8,885 nt of DNA from positions 5,363-14,247 of the forward strand of contig JACRMZ010000054.1 of the NCBI GenBank assembly GCA_016219455.1. The letters are read 5' to 3'. Below, piece by piece: positions 1 through 5,888 of the stretch. Below the pieces are notes generated by a model, which did no database searches, was not told the DNA's origin, and saw only the letters and a list, made by a program, of their open reading frames with translations. A program made the position numbers and the translations under genes. This DNA is from Candidatus Aenigmatarchaeota archaeon (GTDB lineage: Archaea; Aenigmatarchaeota; Aenigmatarchaeia; PWEA01; JACRMZ01). The number at the start of each line of letters is the position of its first letter. The stretch's first letter is position 1.

Positions 1-9
1 ATAATATAG
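1..9 (+). promoter_or_regulatory. Possible TATA box of the first gene
   Basis: An AT-only stretch (ATAATATA) sits at the very start of the window, about 25 bases before the ATG at 29, which is the spacing seen at the other promoters here. A strong ribosome binding site lies between it and the ATG, which a leaderless transcript would not contain, so the true promoter may instead lie upstream of the window. Weak call. Confidence 0.3.
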
Positions 10-12
10 AGA

Positions 13-20
13 GAGGTGAT
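13..20 (+). promoter_or_regulatory. Ribosome binding site of the small Cys-rich gene
   Basis: GAGGTGAT is a full-length match to the archaeal anti-Shine-Dalgarno and lies 8 bases before the ATG at 29. In-frame stops at 2-4 and 17-19 exclude an earlier start, so the site fixes the start codon and shows that the short reading frame is really translated. Confidence 0.75.
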
Positions 21-28
21 GGGGTTAC

Positions 29-340
29 ATGTGCAAAAAGTCTGAAGGTTGCGACGATTGTGGCGACTGCCACGGAGCAGAAAAGAAGGATTTCCTCAAG
101 GAATACACGGACAAGATAGAGGATCTCTTCAGCGGTGTGAAGAATTTCGGCACCGGTTCTTTCGGCTACACGAAAGAAGACATAGAGGAGCATTTCGAGA
201 TATTCAAGGAGAAGTGCTGGCCTGCAATAAAGTCCAATTTCGAGGGCTTTGGCGAGGGCGGGAAGTACTTCACCGAGAAGGCAGAGGACGTTCTCGAGTA
301 CTTCAAGGGCCTCGTAAAGAGGTACACGGAGGACGAGTAA
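29..340 (+). CDS. Small acidic Cys-rich protein, function unknown
   Basis: I do not recognise this 103-residue protein. The N-terminus carries a tight cysteine cluster, C2, C8, C11 and C14 with H15 (CDDCGDCH), followed by a highly charged, mostly acidic, probably helical body rich in Phe and Tyr, with one more cysteine at C63. There is no signal peptide or membrane segment, so it should be cytoplasmic. The CxxCxxC arrangement could bind a metal or be redox active, but this is inference from spacing only. A strong GAGGTGAT ribosome binding site 8 bases upstream supports expression. It is followed by two T-runs (357-361, 372-376) and then the arginine decarboxylase, which has its own TATA-like element, so the two are probably separate transcripts. 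The overlapping frame starting at 49 is a shadow: it lacks a ribosome binding site and has a non-protein-like Arg-rich composition. Confidence 0.8.
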   Translation: MCKKSEGCDDCGDCHGAEKKDFLKEYTDKIEDLFSGVKNFGTGSFGYTKEDIEEHFEIFKEKCWPAIKSNFEGFGEGGKYFTEKAEDVLEYFKGLVKRYTEDE

Positions 341-353
341 GTCCTTCGTCCGT

Positions 354-376
354 CTATTTTTCCTAGTTATCTTTTT
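354..376 (+). terminator. T-rich terminator after the Cys-rich gene
   Basis: Two T5 runs (357-361 and 372-376) follow 14-36 bases after the TAA of the first gene. Archaeal RNA polymerase ends transcription at oligo-T tracts without needing a hairpin. The second run merges with the TATA-like element of the next gene. Confidence 0.5.
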
Positions 377-381
377 ATTAT
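372..381 (+). promoter_or_regulatory. TATA box of the arginine decarboxylase gene
   Basis: TTTTTATTAT is centred about 25 bases before the ATG at 401, with no Shine-Dalgarno in between. This predicts transcription starting at or next to the ATG, i.e. a leaderless mRNA. The element is T-rich and not a perfect consensus, hence moderate confidence. Confidence 0.6.
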
Positions 382-400
382 CCCGTTAACACATCTTGTT

Positions 401-943
401 ATGATACCAAAATACATGTTTCTTACAAAGGGAGTCGGGAGGCACAAGGAGCATCTTCAGTCGTTTGAGCTCGCCTTGAGGGATGCAGGAATACAAGGAT
501 GCAATATAGTGACGGTTTCAAGCATATTCCCTCCGGACTGCAAAATAATACCGAAAACAAAGGGCATAGAGATGCTCAAGCCGGGCCAGATAACCTTCTG
601 CGTTCTGGCGCGCAACGACAGCAACGAGCCTAACAGGCTTATGGCCGCTTCGATTGGTTTAGCGCTTCCTGCGGACAAAACCCACGGTTACCTCAGCGAA
701 CACCACTCCTTTGGGGAAACAGACGAAAAGGCAGGCGAGTATGCCGAAGACTTGGCTGCAACAATGCTTGCAACGACACTTGGCATAGCATTTGACCCCA
801 ACACCAACTATGACAAGAAGAAAGAGGAGTTCCTGATGAGCGGGAAGATTGTCAAAACAACCAACATAACTCAGTCAGCCGAGGGCGACAAGAACGGGCT
901 TTGGACGACAGTCATAGCGGCGGCAGTCCTCATAATCGGGTAG
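401..943 (+). CDS. pdaD: Pyruvoyl-dependent arginine decarboxylase
   Basis: This 180-residue proenzyme belongs to the PvlArgDC family, which decarboxylates arginine to agmatine. In archaea agmatine feeds polyamine synthesis and the agmatidine modification of tRNA-Ile. The family self-cleaves at a Ser-Ser bond to make beta and alpha chains, the new N-terminal Ser becoming the pyruvoyl cofactor. Here the site is V39-S40-S41-I42-F43-P44-P45, so cleavage is expected between S40 and S41. The conserved [11 protein letters not shown] segment lies near residues 96-106, and the protein ends in the hydrophobic strand [11 protein letters not shown] that I expect to be the family's C-terminal beta strand rather than a membrane anchor. 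Length is close to that of characterised archaeal members (about 165 residues). It appears to be transcribed alone. Its stop codon abuts the promoter of the oxidase operon, but there is no functional link to respiration that I can see. Confidence 0.93.
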   Translation: MIPKYMFLTKGVGRHKEHLQSFELALRDAGIQGCNIVTVSSIFPPDCKIIPKTKGIEMLKPGQITFCVLARNDSNEPNRLMAASIGLALPADKTHGYLSEHHSFGETDEKAGEYAEDLAATMLATTLGIAFDPNTNYDKKKEEFLMSGKIVKTTNITQSAEGDKNGLWTTVIAAAVLIIG

Positions 944-953
944 CTTAAATATT
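944..953 (+). promoter_or_regulatory. TATA box of the oxidase subunit II/I operon
   Basis: CTTAAATATT begins right after the TAG of the arginine decarboxylase and is centred about 26 bases before the ATG at 974. No Shine-Dalgarno precedes that ATG, so the operon's first gene is predicted to be leaderless. The adjoining T-run (952-957) may also end the upstream transcript. Confidence 0.72.
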
Positions 954-973
954 TTTTGACTCATAGTTAGTCG

Positions 974-1180
974 ATGGATAAACAGCCTATTTTAATAACC
1001 GCTTTAGCCGTTCTGGCAGGCATCGTGTATTACGTTTCCAGCGTTTCAACAACGCTCTCCCCGGCACAAGCGCAGATATCCTATCTTTACCGCATCTGGA
1101 CAGGCCTTTCCATCACAGTTGCTATTATAGTAATCGGGCTTATAGCCGTTTCAATAGCCCGGTTCCGGGTGAAGAAATGA
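974..1180 (+). CDS. Cytochrome c oxidase subunit II, N-terminal membrane part (split gene)
   Basis: A 68-residue membrane protein with two hydrophobic segments (about residues 5-22 and 42-61) ending in a basic RFRVKK tail. In an ordinary subunit II, a leader-like segment and the first transmembrane helix are followed by a basic RFR-type stretch, and then by an LEI-W-T motif that opens the second helix. Here exactly that motif starts the next gene, so this reading frame corresponds to the missing N-terminal third of subunit II. Its TGA overlaps the next ATG in an ATGA junction, in a different frame. A stand-alone helix partner is known for ba3-type oxidases (subunit IIa), which is an alternative comparison, though this subunit I is A1-type. 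A sequencing frameshift cannot be excluded from one sequence, but the Shine-Dalgarno before the downstream ATG favours a true split. First gene of the module, probably leaderless. Confidence 0.72.
   Translation: MDKQPILITALAVLAGIVYYVSSVSTTLSPAQAQISYLYRIWTGLSITVAIIVIGLIAVSIARFRVKK
1168..1172 (+). promoter_or_regulatory. Ribosome binding site of the CuA-domain gene
   Basis: GGTGA lies inside the end of the preceding gene, 4 bases before the ATG at 1177. It supports independent (coupled) initiation of the second half of subunit II rather than a frameshift error. Confidence 0.6.
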
Positions 1181-1590
1181 AGGATACGCAGCTTGAGATA
1201 ACCTGGACGGTTCTGACTGCAATCGTGGTTACGATACTGGCCGCACTTTCGACTCAGGCACTCATGAACATAGAAACCATACCTGACAACGCCAAGGTCA
1301 TCAAAGTCGAAGCTTCCCAGTGGCAATGGCAGTTCACTTACCCTAATGGCACCAAAGCCCTTGATGAGCTTGTGCTTAGCAAAGGGGAACCAGTTGTCTT
1401 CCTGCTCAACGCCAGGGACGTCGACCACAGTTTCAACATCCACGATCTCGGCGTCAAGATAGACGCCATTCCAGGCCACACCACAAGAACGTGGACAACG
1501 CCTGAGAAGGAGGGGGTTTATATTGCGCAGTGCACCGAGTTCTGCGGGCTGGCGCATTCAAGGATGCGCGCAAAGGTGATAGTCAAATGA
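1177..1590 (+). CDS. coxB: Cytochrome c oxidase subunit II, CuA-domain part
   Basis: This 137-residue protein holds one transmembrane helix (about residues 8-29, beginning with the LEITWTV motif typical of the second helix of subunit II) and the outward-facing cupredoxin-fold CuA domain. The CuA ligands are complete: H84, C119, E121, C123, H127 and M130 (C-x-E-x-C-x3-H-x2-M). The aromatic patch QWQWQF at 48-53 is where electrons usually enter from the donor. It therefore accepts electrons from a one-electron carrier, classically cytochrome c, and passes them to heme a in subunit I. A normal subunit II has two helices in the same chain; here the first is encoded by the preceding gene, which overlaps by ATGA. 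The stop in turn overlaps the ATG of subunit I, so the three genes should be translationally coupled. Function is secure; the split arrangement is the unusual part. Confidence 0.93.
   Translation: MKDTQLEITWTVLTAIVVTILAALSTQALMNIETIPDNAKVIKVEASQWQWQFTYPNGTKALDELVLSKGEPVVFLLNARDVDHSFNIHDLGVKIDAIPGHTTRTWTTPEKEGVYIAQCTEFCGLAHSRMRAKVIVK
1575..1580 (+). promoter_or_regulatory. Ribosome binding site of subunit I
   Basis: GGTGAT (within AAAGGTGAT) lies 6 bases before the ATG at 1587. It picks 1587 as the start of subunit I over an upstream in-frame ATG at 1530, which lies inside the CuA motif region of the previous gene. Confidence 0.75.
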
Positions 1591-3065
1591 CGCAAAAGAA
1601 AAGCCTCCTTGATTACGCAAAGCATTGGTTCACCACGGTGCATCACACGGAAATAGGCCTCCTTTACCTGTTCTTCGGCTTTTTTTCTTTCATTATCGGG
1701 GGGTTGATGGCCCTTGTCATGAGGGCTGAGTTATATTTTCCCGGTGAGAATTTCGTCAGCGCCGGCACATTCAATTCGATGTTCACCACCCACGGCGCCA
1801 CGATGGTATTCCTTTTCCTTATGCCAGTTTTTGCAGGTTTTGGCAACTACCTGGTGCCGCTGTTGATTGGCGCCAAGGACATGTATTGGCCGCGCGTCAA
1901 CAACCTCGCTTTCTGGATGATTCCGCCGGCTGCCCTTCTCATCTGGTTCGGTATGGCCAACATAGGCTGGACAGGTTATGCGCCGCTTTCCGTCCTCGAA
2001 AAGGGATTTGGCATTGATATGTGGGCCATGGGCCTGCAGATACTGGGAATATCATCCATGCTTGGCGCGCTTAATTTCGTTATGACAATACTCAGGTTGA
2101 GGCAGCCTGGGATGAGGCTTGGTAACATGCCGTTGTTTGCCTGGGCAATACTTGCGACTTCACTTCTCCTTATTTTCTCGCTGCCTGCGCTGACAGTCGG
2201 TTTGCTGTTCCTCATGTTTGACAGGAATCTTGGTACATGTTTCTACAAAGTCACTGGGCTGTGCGCAACGCATCCCGGCGACCCGGTACTCTGGCAGCAT
2301 CTGTTCTGGTTCTTCGGCCATCCCGAGGTTTACGTGCTGATTCTCCCGGCAATGGGGATAATATCAGAAGTGATACCAGTCATGAGCAGGAAGAAGATTT
2401 TCAGCTACTGGTCCCTTGTCCTTGGGACGATGGGCATATGCGTCCTAGGATTCATGGTGTGGGGGCATCACATGTTCGTCACCGGTTTGCCGCTTGCCCA
2501 AAGGGCATTTTACATGCTTGCAACAGCGGCAATAGCCGTGCCCACAGGAATCAAAATGTTCACATGGATTGCGACGATGTGGGGAGGCAAGTTGAACCTC
2601 AAGGCTCCGATGCTCTTTGCCATAGGGTTTTTGGCCACGTTCCTGTTTGGCGGGATAACAGGGATGTATCTAGGCTCTATCCCCCTAAACATTGATTTAC
2701 ATGGGACTTATTTTGTAGTCGGCCATCTTCATTACGTCCTTTTCGGCGGCGCTGTGATGGGGGCATTCGCGGGAGTTTACTTCTGGTTCCACAAGTTTAC
2801 AGGAAGGATGTACAACGAGAAGCTTGCAGTGCTGCATTTCTGGACGACTTTCATAGGCTTCAACGTCACGTTCTTCGTGTTCCACATCCTTGGGGCACAA
2901 GGAATGCCTAGAAGGGTGGCTGACTACCTGCCGCAGTATACAGGAATGAACCAGATAGCGACAATAGGCGCTTTCCTGCTAGGGATTGGACAAGTTTTCT
3001 TCTTCCATAACATGATGAAGAGCGCCAAGAAAGGCGAACACGCACCGGAGAACCCGTGGGCGTAA
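1587..3065 (+). CDS. coxA: Cytochrome c oxidase subunit I (A1-type heme-copper oxidase)
   Basis: Catalytic subunit of the oxidase, 492 residues with about twelve transmembrane helices; reduces O2 to water and pumps protons. All metal ligands are present: low-spin heme a H69 and H382; high-spin heme a3 H380; CuB H245, H294 and H295. Y249 in the HPEVY motif is the expected cross-linked tyrosine and E247 the branch-point glutamate that defines the A1 type. D-channel residues (D98, N105/N106 in the DMYWPRVNN segment) and K-channel residues (T320 and K323 in PTGIKMF) are conserved. R442 and R443 (GMPRR) match the heme propionate-binding arginines. The start at 1587 is set by an ATGA overlap with the CuA gene and a GGTGAT site. 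The heme type should be A, given ctaA and ctaB nearby. The D-channel and E247 suggest a pumping A1 enzyme, although pumping itself cannot be shown from sequence. It ends 18 bases from a convergent gene. Confidence 0.97.
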   Translation: MTQKKSLLDYAKHWFTTVHHTEIGLLYLFFGFFSFIIGGLMALVMRAELYFPGENFVSAGTFNSMFTTHGATMVFLFLMPVFAGFGNYLVPLLIGAKDMYWPRVNNLAFWMIPPAALLIWFGMANIGWTGYAPLSVLEKGFGIDMWAMGLQILGISSMLGALNFVMTILRLRQPGMRLGNMPLFAWAILATSLLLIFSLPALTVGLLFLMFDRNLGTCFYKVTGLCATHPGDPVLWQHLFWFFGHPEVYVLILPAMGIISEVIPVMSRKKIFSYWSLVLGTMGICVLGFMVWGHHMFVTGLPLAQRAFYMLATAAIAVPTGIKMFTWIATMWGGKLNLKAPMLFAIGFLATFLFGGITGMYLGSIPLNIDLHGTYFVVGHLHYVLFGGAVMGAFAGVYFWFHKFTGRMYNEKLAVLHFWTTFIGFNVTFFVFHILGAQGMPRRVADYLPQYTGMNQIATIGAFLLGIGQVFFFHNMMKSAKKGEHAPENPWA

Positions 3066-3077
3066 CTTGGAATTGGT

Positions 3078-3093
3078 TGATTTTTAATTTTTG
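3078..3093 (+). terminator. T-rich terminator of the subunit II/I operon
   Basis: Two T5-type runs separated by AA (3081-3093 on the + strand) lie 15-27 bases after the TAA of subunit I and overlap the end of the convergent phosphodiesterase gene. Oligo-T on the + strand fits termination of the oxidase operon. The - strand has no matching T-run here. Confidence 0.5.
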
Positions 3094-4358
3094 TTGCGTT
3101 TCAAATCCGAAAGATTGGCAGATGCAAATGGAACGAGCATTTCATCCTTCGTCAGACCGCCGTGATGGCCCTTGAGCTCGAATTTCCTCCCCTTTATGTG
3201 CTCGTACCATATTGTCCCGTTCTTCAAAGGGAGAATAAGCACGTTACCAACCCTTTCAAGGAACTTCTCTTTTGGCGTGTTTAATCCAAACAACCCCTCT
3301 TCTATGGCATCTTCCGTTTTCCGTACAACAGCTTTGCCGCGTAATTCGCCCTGAAGCTTTGAAATAACATAATCCAGTTTCTCCTGTTTTATGTGCAAGA
3401 AGACGTCGCGTGCCCCGCCTGATGGCTCTATAACCGTCCCCTTCCATTCCATGAAGGATTTTTTAAGCCAGCCGAATTTGTTGAGATAAAGGGTCTTTTT
3501 GGGATTGACCTGTATCTGGCCGTGGTCTGCAGTGACAAAAACTTCCGTGTCCTTTGCAGTTTTTTTGTCAATCTTGTCGATGAACTCCTTTTTCATCGAG
3601 TATGACAGGAGGGAAATCTGCGAGTAGTGCTCTTGGGTGAAAGGCCCGTAATCGTGCTCTATAGTGTCTACATCACTCACATAAACATAGAAATAAGCGG
3701 GCCCCTTCACAGACTCGACTTTCTTCCGCAGTATTACTGGAAGGTCTGCAAGGTTCACAAAGGGCATTGTCTCACTGCCCCTCATCGCTGCCGAAGAATA
3801 GGCGCTTGTCGCGTACGCCTCGTTTATGAACGTGAATGATTTTACGCCCTCTTTTTTCAGCCTCCCGTAAATCGGGCTGCCATCAAATATTATATCGTTT
3901 TTGAAACCGCGTTCCGCAAGCCCGTCAGGTCCTCTGGATCCAAGGGCAGTGAAAGGCAGTATGTATGCGAGGGAGCCGACCTCCTTCAGAAATACGGTCC
4001 ATTCAGGGACGCCATGCTCCTGTGGTGTCAATCCGGTGCTAAGCGTTGTCAGCGACGCAGATGTCGTGGAAGGAAAGACCGTTGTTATGGGGGAAATTGT
4101 GCCGTTTTTAGCAAACGCATCTATGAACGGTTCCCTTCGTGTTTTCCATTGTGCGTAACCGAACCCGTCGAACAGGAACAGTATTATTTTCTCCTTTCCT
4201 CCATTGTACATGCCCTTTGGCAACGGCTGCCTGCCACGTATCCCGAAGTAATCAAGGACTGTCCATGGTATGTTGGATATGCAGTGCCCGCCGTACGCGG
4301 GCCGCAAGAATCCGTTTTCATCGCTCCTGTAAGAGCTTTCCATCTCAGTGTCGAACAT
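3084..4358 (-). CDS. Alkaline-phosphatase-superfamily phosphodiesterase/nucleotide pyrophosphatase
   Basis: A 424-residue member of the type I phosphodiesterase/nucleotide pyrophosphatase group (alkaline phosphatase superfamily), two-zinc hydrolases of phosphoesters. Metal-site motifs appear in order: D64 in LFDGFG; the likely nucleophile Thr in FPSTTS (T98 or T99); D231 and H235 in SDVDTIEHDYG; D278-H279 in TADHG; and H398/H399 in GHHGG followed by LTKDEMLVPF. The N-terminal RPAYGG...IPWTVLDYFG segment (about 19-40) is, from memory, usual in the family. No signal peptide or membrane helix is visible, so it is probably cytoplasmic. The substrate cannot be told from sequence. It lies downstream of the subunit III/IV genes on the same strand but has its own TATA box in the 33-base gap, so it may be read both ways. 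Why it lies between the two halves of the oxidase locus is not clear. Confidence 0.88.
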   Translation of the reverse strand: MFDTEMESSYRSDENGFLRPAYGGHCISNIPWTVLDYFGIRGRQPLPKGMYNGGKEKIILFLFDGFGYAQWKTRREPFIDAFAKNGTISPITTVFPSTTSASLTTLSTGLTPQEHGVPEWTVFLKEVGSLAYILPFTALGSRGPDGLAERGFKNDIIFDGSPIYGRLKKEGVKSFTFINEAYATSAYSSAAMRGSETMPFVNLADLPVILRKKVESVKGPAYFYVYVSDVDTIEHDYGPFTQEHYSQISLLSYSMKKEFIDKIDKKTAKDTEVFVTADHGQIQVNPKKTLYLNKFGWLKKSFMEWKGTVIEPSGGARDVFLHIKQEKLDYVISKLQGELRGKAVVRKTEDAIEEGLFGLNTPKEKFLERVGNVLILPLKNGTIWYEHIKGRKFELKGHHGGLTKDEMLVPFASANLSDLKRNKN

Positions 4359-4380
4359 ACACTAAGAAATACCAGAGCCT

Positions 4381-4389
4381 TTTAATAAA
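4381..4389 (-). promoter_or_regulatory. TATA box of the phosphodiesterase gene
   Basis: On the - strand TTTATTAAA is centred 27 bases upstream of the ATG at 4358, without a Shine-Dalgarno, predicting a leaderless transcript. It sits in the gap just after the TAA of the subunit IV gene. Confidence 0.65.
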
Positions 4390-4391
4390 CT

Positions 4392-4667
4392 TTACAAGCT
4401 CGCATGAGGCGCGATAAGGAAGAATGCAAGTATAGACCCTAGAGCCAATGACGCTAAAGCCATGTATTTCAGCTGCTTCGGTTCGTGCAGCATGTGCATG
4501 AAGAACGCTATGACCATGAGGGCCTTTGCCACAGACAGGCCGGCTATGGCCATTGTCTGAAGCACTTTCGACAATCCAGTGTATGTTATTGCAAGCTCCA
4601 AGCCAGTGATGGCGGCAAGTGCCGCCCAAATGCTTATGTACGTTTTCCTCATGTCTTTGTGTTCCAT
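4392..4667 (-). CDS. Cytochrome c oxidase subunit IV
   Basis: A 91-residue protein with three predicted transmembrane helices (about 10-28, 38-58 and 68-86). The segment around residues 47-60 (AKALMVIAFFMHML) matches the conserved helix of prokaryotic subunit IV (CtaF/CyoD-like, caa3 family), and the protein has the usual length of 90-110 residues. In related oxidases this small subunit helps assembly or stability and carries no cofactor. It begins 1 base after the TGA of the subunit III gene, so the two are co-transcribed and likely translationally coupled. The ATG at 4667 is used because of that junction; a second ATG five codons on is possible but less likely. Small subunits diverge quickly, so the family assignment rests on the helix pattern, the FFMH motif and the neighbour. 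Confidence 0.87.
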   Translation of the reverse strand: MEHKDMRKTYISIWAALAAITGLELAITYTGLSKVLQTMAIAGLSVAKALMVIAFFMHMLHEPKQLKYMALASLALGSILAFFLIAPHASL

Positions 4668-4668
4668 A

Positions 4669-5409
4669 TCAGATCAGGTATATTATCGGGAACAGGAGTA
4701 TCCACACAATGTCCACAAAGTGCCAATACAGCCCTGTATATTCAACGTAATCGTGGTTCTCCTTGGTGAAATGGTTTTTCTGCGCTTTCCCAAGGAGGAA
4801 AAGCATTGCTATGATGCCCCCTAGCACATGAAGGCCGTGAAAGCCGGTTTGCACAAAGTACGTGGTGGCAAAGAGGCTTTTTGCAGGCGCATAACCTTCT
4901 GAAAGAAGATGCGAGTATTCAAAGAGCTTTATCCCCAGAAACGTCAGGCCGAGCAGTATTGTCAGCATAAGGTATTTCTTCAGCCCATTGTTATCCCCCT
5001 TCTTCACCGAGTCAAGGGCAAGGGCCATTGTAAGGCTGCTGCATATCAGCACGAAAGTGTTAAAGGCAGTTATCGGCACGTTAAGCACCTGCGAAGCAAT
5101 CGGCCACGACTGCGCATGCACCCGTATGCCATAGCTGGAGCCGATGAGCGACGAGAAGAAAATGACTTCTGAAAACAGGAATAGCCACATTGCAAACTTT
5201 GGATGGTCTATGGGAAGTGAGCTTTCATAGCTGTCCTTGTCACGTTTTGTCCTGATTTCCTTTAACGTAAACCCTCCCATGGCTATGATGAAAAAGAATA
5301 TCCCTGCAAGCCCGTACATGGACCCCTTTGCAAGAAGGAGCAGTCCATAGCCAAAAGAGCCCAATGAAAGGCCAATCAAAGGCGGCCAAATATCGCCGTG
5401 AGCTGACAT
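4669..5409 (-). CDS. coxC: Cytochrome c oxidase subunit III
   Basis: A 246-residue, seven-helix membrane protein of the subunit III family, which binds lipid, stabilises subunit I and helps keep the D-channel supplied with protons. E81 in LFLFSEVIFFSS is the conserved membrane glutamate of helix III. The FHGLHVLGG motif (190-198) and the ending YWHFVDIVWILLFP (228-241) are signature stretches. Helices lie roughly at 11-27, 31-46, 72-92, 112-132, 146-164, 183-206 and 229-245. The gene leads the second oxidase module, divergent from ctaA with a 53-base gap and a symmetric TATA box, and is probably leaderless. Its separation from subunits II and I, on the opposite strand, is an uncommon layout: bacterial cox loci often carry these genes in one operon. 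Confidence 0.95.
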   Translation of the reverse strand: MSAHGDIWPPLIGLSLGSFGYGLLLLAKGSMYGLAGIFFFIIAMGGFTLKEIRTKRDKDSYESSLPIDHPKFAMWLFLFSEVIFFSSLIGSSYGIRVHAQSWPIASQVLNVPITAFNTFVLICSSLTMALALDSVKKGDNNGLKKYLMLTILLGLTFLGIKLFEYSHLLSEGYAPAKSLFATTYFVQTGFHGLHVLGGIIAMLFLLGKAQKNHFTKENHDYVEYTGLYWHFVDIVWILLFPIIYLI

Positions 5410-5431
5410 CAGTATATTGTGGTTGAAAAGG

Positions 5432-5441
5432 GTATTTAAGG
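5432..5441. promoter_or_regulatory. Shared symmetric TATA box of the coxC/ctaA divergent promoter
   Basis: The near-palindrome GTATTTAAGG (CCTTAAATAC on the other strand) lies at the midpoint of the 53-base gap between the two starts. Its centre, 5436, is 27 bases from the ATG at 5409 (- strand) and 27 bases from the ATG at 5463 (+ strand). A purine-rich flank (GAAAAG on the + strand; an A-run on the - strand) lies on the upstream side in each direction, as expected for a BRE. No other good TATA box fits either gene. A single TBP site used in both directions, giving two leaderless transcripts, is inferred. Confidence 0.65.
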
Positions 5442-5462
5442 TTTTTTTGGGCTTAAAGGACT

Positions 5463-5888
5463 ATGGAAATCAAAAAGCTTTCCGCGCTGACAACAGCGGC
5501 CGTTTTCATATTGATGCTGATTGGCGCTTACGTAACGCAGAGCGGCTCAGGATTGGCATGCCCCGATTGGCCGACTTGCCATGGGAAGATAATCCCGGAG
5601 CTTCGGGGACCGGTTCTGATAGAGTATACGCACAGGGTTTTTGCATCCCTATCAGGAGTATTGATTTTTCTTACCAGCTACTTGGTTTGGAAATACCACA
5701 AGCACGATAAAAACCTTTCTAAGCTTGCCGTTGCTACTCCGTTGGCATTGGTTGTGCAGGTGTTTTTGGGAGCGTTTTCAGTCCAGTCCGAACTCAATCC
5801 CCTTATTGTCACGGCTCATCTTGGCATTGCAATAACGATTTTTGGGCTCTTGCTGAGTACAACGCTCCTGCTGCGCAGGCAGATATGA
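5463..5888 (+). CDS. ctaA: Heme A synthase, compact four-helix archaeal form
   Basis: Membrane enzyme that oxidises the C8 methyl of heme O to the formyl group of heme A. At 141 residues it is about half the length of the eight-helix bacterial CtaA/Cox15, with four predicted helices (about 7-24, 57-76, 90-107 and 114-137). Key residues of the family are present: the loop cysteines C33 and C39 (ACPDWPTCHG), E54 and H57 in the IEYTHR motif (like E57 and H60 of the Bacillus enzyme), and H119 in TAHLG. Compact archaeal versions of this kind, described from Aeropyrum pernix, presumably work as homodimers, so the length is not a truncation. Its TGA overlaps the ctaB start (ATGA). It is probably leaderless; AAGGA at 5456-5460 is too close to the ATG to be a good ribosome site. 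Confidence 0.93.
   Translation: MEIKKLSALTTAAVFILMLIGAYVTQSGSGLACPDWPTCHGKIIPELRGPVLIEYTHRVFASLSGVLIFLTSYLVWKYHKHDKNLSKLAVATPLALVVQVFLGAFSVQSELNPLIVTAHLGIAITIFGLLLSTTLLLRRQI

Noticed and set aside
401..943. C-terminal hydrophobic end of the arginine decarboxylase as a membrane anchor.
   Set aside because: It is only about 11 residues long and fits the C-terminal beta strand of the family.
1171..1183. Programmed -1 frameshift joining the two halves of subunit II.
   Set aside because: The frames would join as KK-MKDTQ after a -1 slip, but GAAGAAATGA is not a good slippery heptamer and a proper ribosome site and ATG are present, so re-initiation is simpler.
1530..1586. An upstream start for subunit I adding 19 residues.
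   Set aside because: It lies inside the CuA motif coding region of subunit II, has no ribosome site, and 1587 has both a GGTGAT site and an ATGA junction.
4014..4385. Open frames on the + strand across the phosphodiesterase gene, and a similar one at 2237-2695 in subunit I.
   Set aside because: They are shadows: Cys/Arg/His-rich non-protein-like compositions, no promoters, and they overlap genes with complete motif sets.
5451..5459. GCTTAAAGG as a separate TATA box for ctaA.
   Set aside because: It is only about 8 bases from the ATG at 5463, too close for a TATA box unless a much later start is used, and no later start keeps the first helix intact.
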